A stretch of 16,090 bases of DNA from Gemmatimonadaceae bacterium. Its GTDB lineage: Bacteria > Gemmatimonadota > Gemmatimonadetes > Gemmatimonadales > Gemmatimonadaceae. Shown in pieces: positions 1 through 6,739 of the stretch (position 1 is its first letter; the number at the start of each line of letters is the position of its first letter). Under the pieces are notes generated by a model. It worked only from the letters and a program-made list of their open reading frames with translations. It was not told where the DNA came from and searched no databases. The translations under genes and the position numbers were made by a program. The stretch spans positions 1 to 16,090 of the forward strand of contig JANWKK010000075.1 in NCBI GenBank assembly GCA_025451425.1, in the 5' to 3' direction.

Positions 1-178
1 GGAGCCGGAGTCCGGAGACCGCGCGCGTTCCACTGTATGAGTACGTGATGTACGACTGCGCGGCGAACAGCGCGCCGACCGCCGTCCACAGGGCGACGTA
101 CGTAACGATCGCGAACGCCCGGCGCCACAATGGACGCCACGACGCTTGGCGCGGAGTGTCGGGGGGAGGCGCAAGCAC
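1..178 (-). CDS. N-terminal fragment of a membrane protein, probably a LytS-type sensor histidine kinase
   Basis: The frame is open from a GTG at 178 down to the left edge, giving about 59 residues. After a proline/arginine-rich start (VLAPPPDTPRQ) comes WRPLWRRAFAIVTYVALW, then a hydrophobic stretch ending in FAAQSYITYSYSG. A basic, Trp-rich lead into a first membrane helix followed by an AQ-x-Y-x-x-Y segment resembles the N-termini of LytS/YehU-like kinases of soil bacteria. That match is from memory and no catalytic domain is in the window. An AAGGAG stretch (183-178) overlaps the proposed GTG, so the exact start is doubtful, but I see no better one in frame. The gene is divergent from the oxidase at 319. 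It could be another membrane protein. Confidence 0.5.
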   Translation of the reverse strand, partial: MLAPPPDTPRQASWRPLWRRAFAIVTYVALWTAVGALFAAQSYITYSYSGTRAVSGLRL

Positions 179-318
179 TCCTTGATGTATCGACGAGCTC
201 CGCCAAAGGCTAGGAGCACGGGGTGGAAGGGACCACCTGGCTGCCGAGTGGGCGCAATGACGAACGCGTCATGCTGAGAGATTGACGGCGGCGGCGTGAC
301 CGTGCACTGTCCAACTCC
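179..318. other. Intergenic region between divergent genes
   Basis: These 140 bases separate the divergent starts at 178 (minus) and 319 (plus), so promoters for both genes should lie here. I could not identify a convincing -35/-10 pair, terminator or long inverted repeat by eye. Confidence 0.4.
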
Positions 319-1452
319 ATGGCTCACACTACCGACGTACTCGTCGTCGGCCTCGGAGCGATGGGGAGCGCCGCGCTGTACCACCTCGCGCAGCGCGGCG
401 TTCGCGTCGCGGGCTTCGATCGATTCACGCCCCCGCACGCGCTGGGGTCGACTCACGGATTGTCGCGAATTATCCGAGAGTCGTACTACGAGCACCCGCA
501 TTACGTGCCGCTAGTCCAACGCGCGTATGAGCTGTGGGCAGATCTCGAGCGCCGCTCCGCTCACCGACTCTTTCACCAGACCGGCGGTCTGATGATCGGA
601 CAAGGGAATGGCGTGCTCGTCGCCGGTGCGCTCCGCAGTGCACGCGAGCATGGGCTCGACCACGAGGAGCTCAGCGCCGCCGAAGTCCGAACGCGCTTTC
701 CGGGATTCGCGATACCTAACGAGATGAGTGCGTTTTACGAGCCGCGAGCGGGCATTCTCGATCCGGAAAGGTGCGTCGCTGCGCACCTCAGGCTCGCGGT
801 TGCGGCGGGCGCCGAGGTGTTCGTCGAGGAGCCCGTGCAGGAGTGGAGTTTTTCCGAAGGACGCGTGCGCGTGGTGACGACAAAGGGCGAGTACGATGCT
901 GGTCGGTTGGCACTGTGCACCGGTGCATGGACGCCGGCATTGCTCGATGATGACTCCATCTCGCTACGAGTGGAGCGACAAGTGATGCATTGGTTCACCC
1001 CGGCGCGCAATGCGCATCTATTCACGCCAGCGCGCTGTCCGATCGCAATGATCGAGTATGCGTCCGATCGGATCTTTTACTTCGTCCCGGACGGCGGCGA
1101 TGGTGTCAAAGCCGCCCTACATCACGAGGGCGAGACGGCGGACCCGGACACGGTACGACGCCACGTCGACGACGAGGACATTGATCGAGTGACGCGGTTG
1201 CTGAAAATCTACCTTCCCGACGCCGCCGGTGTTCGACGTCGCTCGGCGACATGTCTCTACACCAACACACCCGACGGTCACTTTCTCATCACACCCCACT
1301 CGCGTCACGAGGACGTGCTCATTGTGAGCGCGTGCTCCGGTCACGGCTTCAAGTTCGCGAGCGCCATCGGCGAAGCCGTCGCCGACATTCTCGTTGGTAC
1401 GCCACGTCCCGATTTGACTCCATTCGGACGTGAGCGACTGACCCGGCAGTAG
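319..1452 (+). CDS. FAD-dependent amine oxidase, sarcosine / N-methyl-L-tryptophan oxidase family
   Basis: This 377-residue protein has the usual length of monomeric sarcosine oxidase and N-methyltryptophan oxidase. These flavoenzymes oxidise N-methyl amino acids to the amino acid, formaldehyde and hydrogen peroxide. The N-terminus carries a dinucleotide-binding motif (VVGLGAMGSAALYHLAQRG, residues 9-27), with an acidic residue after the second strand (FDRF). STHGLSRIIRESYYEHP (44-60) fits the flavin-contact region of the family. Near the C-terminus, Cys312 in ATCLYTNTPDGHF is at the place where family members bind FAD covalently, followed by CSGHGFKFAS. No strong Shine-Dalgarno precedes the ATG at 319, but the motif begins right after it. 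It appears monocistronic. The substrate cannot be read from sequence: sarcosine, N-methyltryptophan and pipecolate are all possible. Confidence 0.9.
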   Translation: MAHTTDVLVVGLGAMGSAALYHLAQRGVRVAGFDRFTPPHALGSTHGLSRIIRESYYEHPHYVPLVQRAYELWADLERRSAHRLFHQTGGLMIGQGNGVLVAGALRSAREHGLDHEELSAAEVRTRFPGFAIPNEMSAFYEPRAGILDPERCVAAHLRLAVAAGAEVFVEEPVQEWSFSEGRVRVVTTKGEYDAGRLALCTGAWTPALLDDDSISLRVERQVMHWFTPARNAHLFTPARCPIAMIEYASDRIFYFVPDGGDGVKAALHHEGETADPDTVRRHVDDEDIDRVTRLLKIYLPDAAGVRRRSATCLYTNTPDGHFLITPHSRHEDVLIVSACSGHGFKFASAIGEAVADILVGTPRPDLTPFGRERLTRQ

Positions 1453-1587
1453 GCGAACGCGGATGTCTCCAGTTTCGGATGTAACTCTAGGGCCCCAAAA
1501 CGGAAGGTACCGATGAGTTTCGGTCGGCAACCGAAGGTCGTCTCTCTGTGCTCACTCGTCGTACTACCGTAGATCGCTTCATTCCCT
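1453..1587 (+). other. Intergenic region with a hairpin and a direct repeat
   Basis: This gap precedes the sensor kinase. The octamer AGTTTCGG occurs twice (1471-1478 and 1516-1523). The second copy leads into an inverted repeat TTCGGT-cggca-ACCGAA (1519-1535, 6-bp stem). No T-run follows, so it is not a standard rho-independent terminator. It may be a leader structure or a protein-binding site. Confidence 0.35.
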
Positions 1588-3582
1588 TTGTCGACCCTCG
1601 ACGCACCAGTTACCGATCACCTGCCCGACGCGGCGTCGAATGCCGATCGAGAGTCGACGTTGCTTCGCCGTGCGGGCTGGGCCAGCGCCGCATTGCTCGT
1701 GGTTCCGGCGGCCACCCTTGCTACGCTCATCCTGACGACGACGAGCAGCCGCCTCACGCTTGCACTCATTCTCGTCGAATTGCTCGGACTGGCGGGCGTG
1801 TTGATCTGGCTCCGACAGCGTCTCTCCAGGCATGCGGCCTCAGTGCGCGACGCGCTCGTAAGGCACTCGAACCGGTTGCAGCAACAGTCACTCGACCTGA
1901 CCGACCGCGCTAGCGAGATCCGGCGAGAGGCAGTGACGCTCGAGCAACGGACTGCCGAAGCTCAGGAAGTCTCGGACGAGCTCGAGATCGCGAATCAGTG
2001 TCTCGGCAGTGCGCTCGCGGATGCGGAGGACGCGCGCCGCGGCGCCGAAAATGCGGCAAGAGAACGCCAGGAAACCCTGCGATTATTCGAGGTCGTGCTT
2101 TCTCGCGCTTCGATTGGCTTTGCGCTCCTCGATAAGCATCTTCATTTCTTGAGCATCAACGAAACACTCGCCTCGATGAACGGATTCCCCGTGGCTGAAC
2201 ACATCGGGCATCACGTGCTCGAGCGTGTTCCTCAGGAAATCGCGCCGAAGTTGAAGCAGGTACTCGACGATGTACTGGAAACGGGACGTCCTGTGCTTGG
2301 TCTCGAGTTGGCCGCGACGTCGTCGGGTGACGCTTCACGAGTCCGACACGGAATCGCGAGTTACTACCCCGTTTCAGGTGATGGAACGCGGCCGACGGTC
2401 ATTGGTGTGCTCGTCGAGGACACGACGGCACGCAAAGAGCTCGAGTTGCAGCTCGCTCAGTCACAGAGAATGGAAGCCGTCGGCCGACTTGCCGGCGGCG
2501 TCGCTCACGACTTCAATAATCTTTTGACTGTCATCAAGAGCTACAGCACGATCCTTCTCGAGGCGCTCGAGGGCGACGCCCGTCGCGAGGACGTCGAGGA
2601 AATCGCCGCAGCCGCGGATCGCGCCGGAGCTCTCACGCGGCAGCTCCTGGCGTTCAGCCGCCGGCAGATGATGCAGCCGCGACCGTTGCATCTGAACGTT
2701 GTCGTGACCGACATCGAGAAGATGTTGCGGCGTTTGATCGGCGAGGACATCGCCCTTGTCACGCGGCTGGAGTCAGATCTCTGGCTCGTGCATGCCGACC
2801 CGGGACAGATCGAGCAAGTGGTGATGAATCTCGCGGTTAATGCGCGCGACGCGATGCCTGACGGCGGACGCCTAACGATTGAATTGGCAAACGTCGAGCG
2901 CGACACAGGCTCCTACGTGATGCTGGCGATCACCGACACCGGCGTCGGGATGACATCGGAGGTCCGCGCGCACCTGTTCGAGCCGTTCTTCACCACCAAA
3001 GAGCGCGGCAAGGGAACAGGCCTTGGCCTGTCGACAGTCTACGGCATCGTGAAACAGTCAGGCGGAGACATTAGTGTGCACGCGGAGCCAGGCAAAGGCG
3101 CGACGTTCAAGATCTTCCTACCACGACACGTCGATCAGACTGCGCAGCGCGAGGTCGAACGAACTGCTCCCGCAGCGCCGCGCGGCACCGAGACGATCCT
3201 TCTCGTCGAGGATGATCCTTCTCTGCGCGTCCTCGCCGAGCGGATTCTCCGCGGCTATGGTTATACGGTTCTAGTGGCAAGCACGGGACAGCGCGCGCTC
3301 ACCCTCGTCGAAGCCTTCACGGGAGAGATTCACCTCGTCACGACAGACGTCGTGATGCCGGAGATGAGCGGCACGGCGCTCGTCGAGCGCCTCGTCTTGA
3401 TTGTTCCCAATATCCGCGTGCTTTTCATGTCAGGATACACGGATGACGAGGTCGTCCGCCGAGGGATTTTCGATCGTCGCGCCGCATTCCTTCAAAAACC
3501 CTTCACGCCAGACCAACTCGCCTTCATGGTGCGTGAAGTTCTCGATCGAGATGATTCGGATCCGTTGACTCACAGCACATAG
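1588..3582 (+). CDS. Membrane-anchored hybrid sensor histidine kinase (PAS-HisKA-HATPase-REC)
   Basis: A sensor kinase of up to 664 residues. Residues 30-50 and 56-75 are two adjacent hydrophobic segments, so little or nothing is exposed outside the membrane. A charged, probably coiled-coil linker (85-165) leads to a PAS-like domain (about 165-285). HisKA has the phospho-acceptor His307 in [12 protein letters not shown]. The ATPase domain shows the N box ([13 protein letters not shown], 411-423), DTGVGM (450-455) and GKGTGLGLS (474-482). A C-terminal receiver follows (536-655), with acidic EDD 541-543, phospho-acceptor Asp587, Ser615 and Lys637. There is no output domain, so it must pass phosphate on or be self-limiting. 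The start is uncertain: an in-frame stop at 1570 leaves TTG 1588, without a good Shine-Dalgarno, or TTG 1660 after GAGAG. No cognate regulator is adjacent, and arsR begins 19 bases after the stop. Confidence 0.9.
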   Translation: MSTLDAPVTDHLPDAASNADRESTLLRRAGWASAALLVVPAATLATLILTTTSSRLTLALILVELLGLAGVLIWLRQRLSRHAASVRDALVRHSNRLQQQSLDLTDRASEIRREAVTLEQRTAEAQEVSDELEIANQCLGSALADAEDARRGAENAARERQETLRLFEVVLSRASIGFALLDKHLHFLSINETLASMNGFPVAEHIGHHVLERVPQEIAPKLKQVLDDVLETGRPVLGLELAATSSGDASRVRHGIASYYPVSGDGTRPTVIGVLVEDTTARKELELQLAQSQRMEAVGRLAGGVAHDFNNLLTVIKSYSTILLEALEGDARREDVEEIAAAADRAGALTRQLLAFSRRQMMQPRPLHLNVVVTDIEKMLRRLIGEDIALVTRLESDLWLVHADPGQIEQVVMNLAVNARDAMPDGGRLTIELANVERDTGSYVMLAITDTGVGMTSEVRAHLFEPFFTTKERGKGTGLGLSTVYGIVKQSGGDISVHAEPGKGATFKIFLPRHVDQTAQREVERTAPAAPRGTETILLVEDDPSLRVLAERILRGYGYTVLVASTGQRALTLVEAFTGEIHLVTTDVVMPEMSGTALVERLVLIVPNIRVLFMSGYTDDEVVRRGIFDRRAAFLQKPFTPDQLAFMVREVLDRDDSDPLTHST

Positions 3583-3593
3583 ACGACTATCTA
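3565..3593 (+). promoter_or_regulatory. Possible promoter of arsR, perhaps giving a leaderless mRNA
   Basis: TTGACT (3565-3570) matches five of six bases of the -35 consensus. It is followed after 17 bases by TATCTA (3588-3593), a weak -10. Transcription would then start at about 3600-3602, at the arsR ATG (3602), and no Shine-Dalgarno precedes that ATG. The -35 lies in the end of the kinase gene. The -10 match is poor, so this is tentative. Confidence 0.3.
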
Positions 3594-3599
3594 TATATC
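3587..3599 (-). promoter_or_regulatory. Operator-like AT-rich element, copy 1 (before arsR)
   Basis: Read on the minus strand this is GATATATAGATAG. It matches 11 of 13 bases with GTTATATAGATGG at 4016-4028 before the thioredoxin gene. It overlaps the likely -10 region of arsR, where an autorepressor would sit. AT-rich ATA-containing sites are usual for ArsR/SmtB proteins. Binding itself is inferred. Confidence 0.5.
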
Positions 3600-3601
3600 A
3601 C

Positions 3602-3964
3602 ATGCCGATCGATGACGAACGCTTCGCCCGCATTGCCAAGGCGCTCGCCGATCCACGGCGGTTTCAGATTCTCGAAGAGATCGCCAACTGTCGGGAAGTC
3701 GGCTGCCAGCGGTTGTGCGAACAGTTTCCTGTCGCCCAACCGACGATGTCGCATCATTTGAAGGAGCTGGCGCGGGCCGGACTCATCGAGCCTTGGCGAG
3801 AGGGGCAGTTCGTGTTCTATCGATTTCGCGCCGACGTGCTGGACGCGTATGTGACCGCGCTCGATGCTCGGCTTGGTATGGGCGCCTCTGGCGGGTCCCG
3901 TCGTGTGGCCGAAGGCCGCGCTCGCGAGGCGGAGGCTCGACTCCGGCGAGAAACAAGGAGCTGA
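3602..3964 (+). CDS. ArsR/SmtB-family winged-helix repressor with three clustered cysteines
   Basis: A 120-residue regulator of the ArsR fold. FARIAKALADPRRFQILEEI (8-27) is the typical first helix pair. PVAQPTMSHHLKELARAGLIE (43-63) is the recognition helix-turn-helix. WREGQFVFYRF (65-75) is the wing. Helix 5 (DAYVTALDARLG) is followed by an Arg/Glu-rich tail. Cys30, Cys35 and Cys39 form a C-x4-C-x3-C cluster just before the recognition helix, at other positions than the ELCVCDL pair of arsenic sensors. The next gene is a thioredoxin, so a thiol-based redox or metal signal is a reasonable inference. There is no Shine-Dalgarno. A shared AT-rich element lies directly upstream and another before trxA, so it probably represses both. 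The inducer is unknown. Confidence 0.88.
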   Translation: MPIDDERFARIAKALADPRRFQILEEIANCREVGCQRLCEQFPVAQPTMSHHLKELARAGLIEPWREGQFVFYRFRADVLDAYVTALDARLGMGASGGSRRVAEGRAREAEARLRRETRS

Positions 3965-4015
3965 GTCGCGGCTGAAACGCGCCGAAGGCACGGGATCTTC
4001 TTGAGGTATTTGGTA

Positions 4016-4034
4016 GTTATATAGATGGATATAG
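4016..4034 (+). promoter_or_regulatory. Operator-like AT-rich element, copy 2 (before the thioredoxin gene)
   Basis: GTTATATAGATGG (4016-4028) matches the element before arsR at 11 of 13 positions in the opposite orientation. ATATAG occurs at 4019-4024 and again at 4029-4034, exactly 10 bases apart, so both copies face the same side of the helix. The likeliest role is a binding site for the neighbouring ArsR protein and/or promoter -10 sequence. I could not fix a -35. Confidence 0.5.
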
Positions 4035-4038
4035 AAAT

Positions 4039-4057
4039 GCCGATTCTCTGAATCGGC
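4039..4057 (+). promoter_or_regulatory. Perfect 8-bp hairpin next to the trxA ribosome binding site
   Basis: GCCGATTC (4039-4046), loop TCT (4047-4049), GAATCGGC (4050-4057) form a perfect inverted repeat ending one base before the GGAGG core. No T-run follows, so it is not a terminator. As RNA it could affect translation start or protect the 5' end. As DNA it is a 19-base palindrome that could be an operator. Confidence 0.5.
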
Positions 4058-4066
4058 GGAGGTGAT
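4058..4066 (+). promoter_or_regulatory. Strong Shine-Dalgarno of trxA
   Basis: GGAGGTGAT is nearly a perfect complement of the 16S rRNA tail, with six bases between GGAGG and the ATG at 4069. It fixes this start and predicts high translation unless the adjoining hairpin hides it. Confidence 0.75.
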
Positions 4067-4068
4067 GG

Positions 4069-4413
4069 ATGAACGAAGTCAGGAGCGACGCTTCAGTCTT
4101 AGAGGTGACAGACGAGAACTTCGCTGCTGAGATCGAGTCGCATCGCGGCGCCGCGGTCGTCGATCTATGGGCGGAGTGGTGTGGCCCGTGCCGAGCACTG
4201 GGTCCGATTGTAAAAGACCTCGCGCGCGAGTTCGACGGGCGAGTGAAAGTCGCCAAGCTGGATATCGACAACAATCCGGTGACCACCGCGCGTTACAACG
4301 TGCGGTCGATCCCGACGCTTCTCTTCTTCCGTGACGGAAAGCTCGTTGAATCCGTTGTCGGACTGCGTTCGAAGAACGAGCTTGCTGCGCGCATCGCCAA
4401 GCACGCGGCTTGA
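4069..4413 (+). CDS. trxA: Thioredoxin
   Basis: A 114-residue thioredoxin of normal length with no signal peptide, so it is cytoplasmic. It reduces protein disulfides and is itself recycled by thioredoxin reductase, which is not in this window. The active site is Trp37-Cys38-Gly39-Pro40-Cys41 in LWAEWCGPCRALGPI. The buried Asp is at residue 32 (VVDLW). The cis-proline is Pro82 in YNVRSIPTLLFF. The terminal helix is KNELAARIAKH. Set between an ArsR repressor and a sigma factor/protease pair, it may be a stress-induced paralogue rather than the housekeeping copy. That is inferred from context only. The sigma gene starts 34 bases downstream, so they are probably cotranscribed. Confidence 0.95.
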   Translation: MNEVRSDASVLEVTDENFAAEIESHRGAAVVDLWAEWCGPCRALGPIVKDLAREFDGRVKVAKLDIDNNPVTTARYNVRSIPTLLFFRDGKLVESVVGLRSKNELAARIAKHAA

Positions 4414-4447
4414 GGAGGAGGGTGACGGAAGGGCGGGGAGGACAAAT

Positions 4448-5377
4448 ATGAGGACGAAGAGCTCGAGAGCAGCTAAGCGGTTGCCTGCACGTGCCGACAT
4501 CTCTGCGGCTGAAGGCGCCGAACTGCTTGATCTGTACATTGCAGAGCTGTCGCGCGCCCCCGTGCGCACGGCAACCGATCAAAAGGACTTGGCGCGTCGT
4601 TACCGCGATGCGTCGTTGGCACTCGCCGATCGCGAAGCGGCCCGGGCGGAGCTCATCCGCGCCAACCTGCGATTCGCATTCTCGATCGCGAAGCAATACC
4701 AGCACCGTGGCCTCGGCCTCGAGGATCTCGTGAGCGAGGCGAATGCTGGTTTGGTGCGCGCAGCCGATAAATATGATCCGGACGTCGGCGTCAACTTCAT
4801 CAGCTACGCGGTGTGGTGGATTCGGCAGGCCCTATCGTCCGCGGTGACCAAGCACGGCCATGCTGTTCGAGTCCCGCTGGGTCGCGCGACGGATGTCTCG
4901 CGCATCGCACGGGCGCAGCATGTCCTTCGCGACAAGCTGGGTCGAGAGCCGAGCGACGACGAGGTTGCTCAGATCTCCGAGCTGGATGTCGAGTTGGTTC
5001 GAAGCATCCGGGCCTTGTCGCAGCCGACTCATTCGTTCGACGAGCCCGTGGCAGGTCGTCGAGGTGATCCGTCGCGTCTCACGTTGGCCGACGTCATCGC
5101 TGTCGAGCCCGCGGACGATGCGCCGAGTGGCGCACCCACGCTCGAAGATGAGTCACGACGTGCGGCGCTCGATCGGGCAATGGACGTGTTGAGCGCGCGA
5201 GAGCGTCAAGTGTTGGTGATGTATTACGGCCTGGGCGGAGACGAGCCGATGACGCTCAAGCAGATCGGCCATGCTTTCGGTGTCAGCCGCGAGCGTGTCC
5301 GGCAGCTGCGCGAGCGCGCACTCGGACGACTGCGCAGTGACAAGGCGCGACAGCTATTCCAGGAGTCAGCGGCGTGA
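4448..5377 (+). CDS. Primary-like alternative RNA polymerase sigma-70 factor (RpoD/SigA type, group 2/3)
   Basis: This 309-residue sigma factor starts at the ATG preceded by GGGGAGGAC (4435-4443). The frame is open further upstream, but that extension would overlap trxA. LLDLYIAELSRAPVRT (26-41) is region 1.2. FSIAKQYQHRGLGLEDLVSEA and the following KYDPDVGVNFISYAVWWIRQAL stretch (78-129) are region 2 with the -10-binding helices. LRDKLGREPSDDEVAQIS (160-177) is region 3. Region 4 (235-300) ends in MTLKQIGHAFGVSRERVRQLRERALGRLR, the -35-binding helix-turn-helix. The acidic region 1.1 of housekeeping RpoD is missing, so this is an alternative or secondary factor. It is translationally coupled to the HtrA protease and follows trxA. 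A role in redox or protein-damage stress is inferred. No anti-sigma gene is adjacent. Confidence 0.9.
   Translation: MRTKSSRAAKRLPARADISAAEGAELLDLYIAELSRAPVRTATDQKDLARRYRDASLALADREAARAELIRANLRFAFSIAKQYQHRGLGLEDLVSEANAGLVRAADKYDPDVGVNFISYAVWWIRQALSSAVTKHGHAVRVPLGRATDVSRIARAQHVLRDKLGREPSDDEVAQISELDVELVRSIRALSQPTHSFDEPVAGRRGDPSRLTLADVIAVEPADDAPSGAPTLEDESRRAALDRAMDVLSARERQVLVMYYGLGGDEPMTLKQIGHAFGVSRERVRQLRERALGRLRSDKARQLFQESAA
5361..5377 (+). promoter_or_regulatory. Shine-Dalgarno and GTGA overlap coupling the protease to the sigma gene
   Basis: AGGAG (5361-5365) lies inside the end of the sigma gene, eight bases before GTG 5374. The GTG start and the sigma TGA stop (5375-5377) share the bases GTGA, the classic arrangement for translational coupling. 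Confidence 0.7.
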
Positions 5378-6366
5378 TAGCGGCAGCAGAGCTCGAGCCC
5401 CTCGTCTCGCCCGACGGCGAGGTGCTCGACGCTTACTCGCGCGCAGTAGTCGGGGCAGTCGAACGTGTTGGGCCGGCAGTCGTGCACCTCGAGGTGGCGG
5501 GGGTATCAGTCCCGTCACGTGGCCGTGGTGCGCCCGGTGAGGCGAGCGGCACCGGATCGGGTTTCTTCTTCACGCCCGATGGTTTTCTACTGACCAATAG
5601 CCACGTCGTGCACGGAGCTCGGGAGGTTCGGGCGACTTTTGTCGACGGCGTGACATACGTGGCCTACCCCGTCGGCGACGATCCATCGACGGATCTGGCC
5701 GTCCTAAAGGTCGACCATGCAGCGCCGGCGTTTGCGGCACTGGGCGATTCTGGCCTGATCCGGCAGGGTCAACTCGTGGTCGCAATTGGTAACCCTTTAG
5801 GATTCCAGGCGACAGTTACCGCTGGTATCGTGAGTGCGCTTGGACGCACGATGCGCTCGCAATCGGGGCGGCTCATCGATGGTGTGATTCAAACCGACGC
5901 CGCGCTGAATCCGGGTAACTCGGGTGGTCCGCTCGTGAATTCGCGCGCCGAGGTCGTGGGAGTCAACACGGCGATCATTGCCGGCGCGCAGGGAATTTGC
6001 TTCGCCATCCCAGCGAACACGGCGCAGTTTGTTGCGTCGCGTCTCATCCGCGATGGTCGCGTGCGGCGCAGCTATATCGGCGTCGTCGGGCAAACGATCG
6101 CACTCACGCGTCGGCACGCACAGCGTTTTCATCTGGCGGTTCAGGGCGGAGTGCTCGTCACCGACGTCGATTCAGGCAGTCCGGCTGATCGAGCGGGACT
6201 GCGTGCGCGAGACATCATCATCGGTATCGACGGTAGCGTCGTGGGAAGTGTCGATGATCTACAGCGCCAACTCACCGAGGAACTGATCGGACGAGACGCC
6301 AAGCTTTCGATCTTACGGTCAGGCGTGCAGCAGGCGATGTCAGTTCGTCCCCGCGAAAACGCGTAA
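5374..6366 (+). CDS. htrA: Cytoplasmic HtrA/Deg-type serine protease with one PDZ domain
   Basis: A 330-residue S1C protease. Family members degrade or refold damaged proteins. The triad is His77 (LLTNSHVV), Asp107 (DPSTDLAVLKV) and Ser183 (NPGNSGGPLVN). AIGNPLGFQATVTAGIVSALGR (138-159) is the typical core. The single PDZ domain covers about 230-328 with RRSYIGVVGQ as linker and GVLVTDVDSGSPADRAGLRARDIIIGIDG. Most HtrA proteins have a signal peptide or membrane anchor. This N-terminus (MIAAAELEPLVSPDGEVLDAY) has neither, so the protein should stay in the cytoplasm. It is coupled to the sigma gene by a GTGA overlap. With trxA upstream it forms a protein quality-control set. Its end faces the minus-strand gene ending at 6375, only eight bases away. 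Confidence 0.92.
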   Translation: MIAAAELEPLVSPDGEVLDAYSRAVVGAVERVGPAVVHLEVAGVSVPSRGRGAPGEASGTGSGFFFTPDGFLLTNSHVVHGAREVRATFVDGVTYVAYPVGDDPSTDLAVLKVDHAAPAFAALGDSGLIRQGQLVVAIGNPLGFQATVTAGIVSALGRTMRSQSGRLIDGVIQTDAALNPGNSGGPLVNSRAEVVGVNTAIIAGAQGICFAIPANTAQFVASRLIRDGRVRRSYIGVVGQTIALTRRHAQRFHLAVQGGVLVTDVDSGSPADRAGLRARDIIIGIDGSVVGSVDDLQRQLTEELIGRDAKLSILRSGVQQAMSVRPRENA

Positions 6367-6374
6367 CCCTTCAT

Positions 6375-6704
6375 TCAGCGGGTGTGCTGCGACTCTCCTG
6401 CTGCGGCCCGGGAGAGGAGCTCGAGCAAATCTCTCGCGCTCATTGATGGCCACCCTTCCGGAATCGGTGCGAGGCGGCGCCATTCAGTGCCGCTCTGGAA
6501 CGCCAACCAGCCCTTGCGATACTGCGGCTCAACAGTAACCCGTGGCTCGCTCTTTTGACGGCGATCCTTGGCGATTCTTCCACCGGTGCGCCGCTCGCGT
6601 CCCGCGCGGCGATCGATGATCGTCGGACGTGTGTCCCAGACATCCCACCAACGTCCATCCTCGTCCTGAAGGCGGCGATGTGGCATCCTCGGGTGGTCTC
6701 CCAC
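6375..6704 (-). CDS. Small conserved Arg/Trp-rich protein of unknown function
   Basis: Up to 109 residues from GTG 6704, or 103 from ATG 6686. It has no membrane segment or signal peptide. The N-terminal part reads DEDGRWWDVWDTRPTIIDRR, the middle is highly basic (ERRTGGRIAKDRRQK), and the C-terminal half has YRKGWLAFQSGTEWRRLAPIP followed by a leucine-rich helix. WDVWDTRP, KGWLAF and RRLAPIPEGW look like parts of a family I recall from Gemmatimonadota-like genomes; it has no known function. It is the last gene of the minus-strand cluster, converging on htrA. GC content and codon use match its neighbours. The start is undecided between the two codons. Confidence 0.6.
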   Translation of the reverse strand: MGDHPRMPHRRLQDEDGRWWDVWDTRPTIIDRRAGRERRTGGRIAKDRRQKSEPRVTVEPQYRKGWLAFQSGTEWRRLAPIPEGWPSMSARDLLELLSRAAAGESQHTR

Positions 6705-6739
6705 GCGTGGTTCGAAAATACCGTCCTTATATCGGCCGT

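Noticed and set aside
1506..1540. GATGAG followed by a stem and GAAGG recalls a hammerhead ribozyme core
   Set aside because: The essential CUGANGA and GAAA strands are not intact (CCGATGAG, GAAG), and stems I and III cannot be drawn convincingly.
4001..4035. TTGAGG plus TATAGA as a standard promoter for trxA
   Set aside because: Available spacings (13 or 23 bases) do not fit a normal sigma-70 promoter, so only the AT-rich element is reported.
4331..4447. Upstream extension of the sigma factor frame
   Set aside because: It would overlap the thioredoxin gene by over 80 bases and lacks a ribosome site, whereas ATG 4448 has GGGGAGGAC at a good distance.
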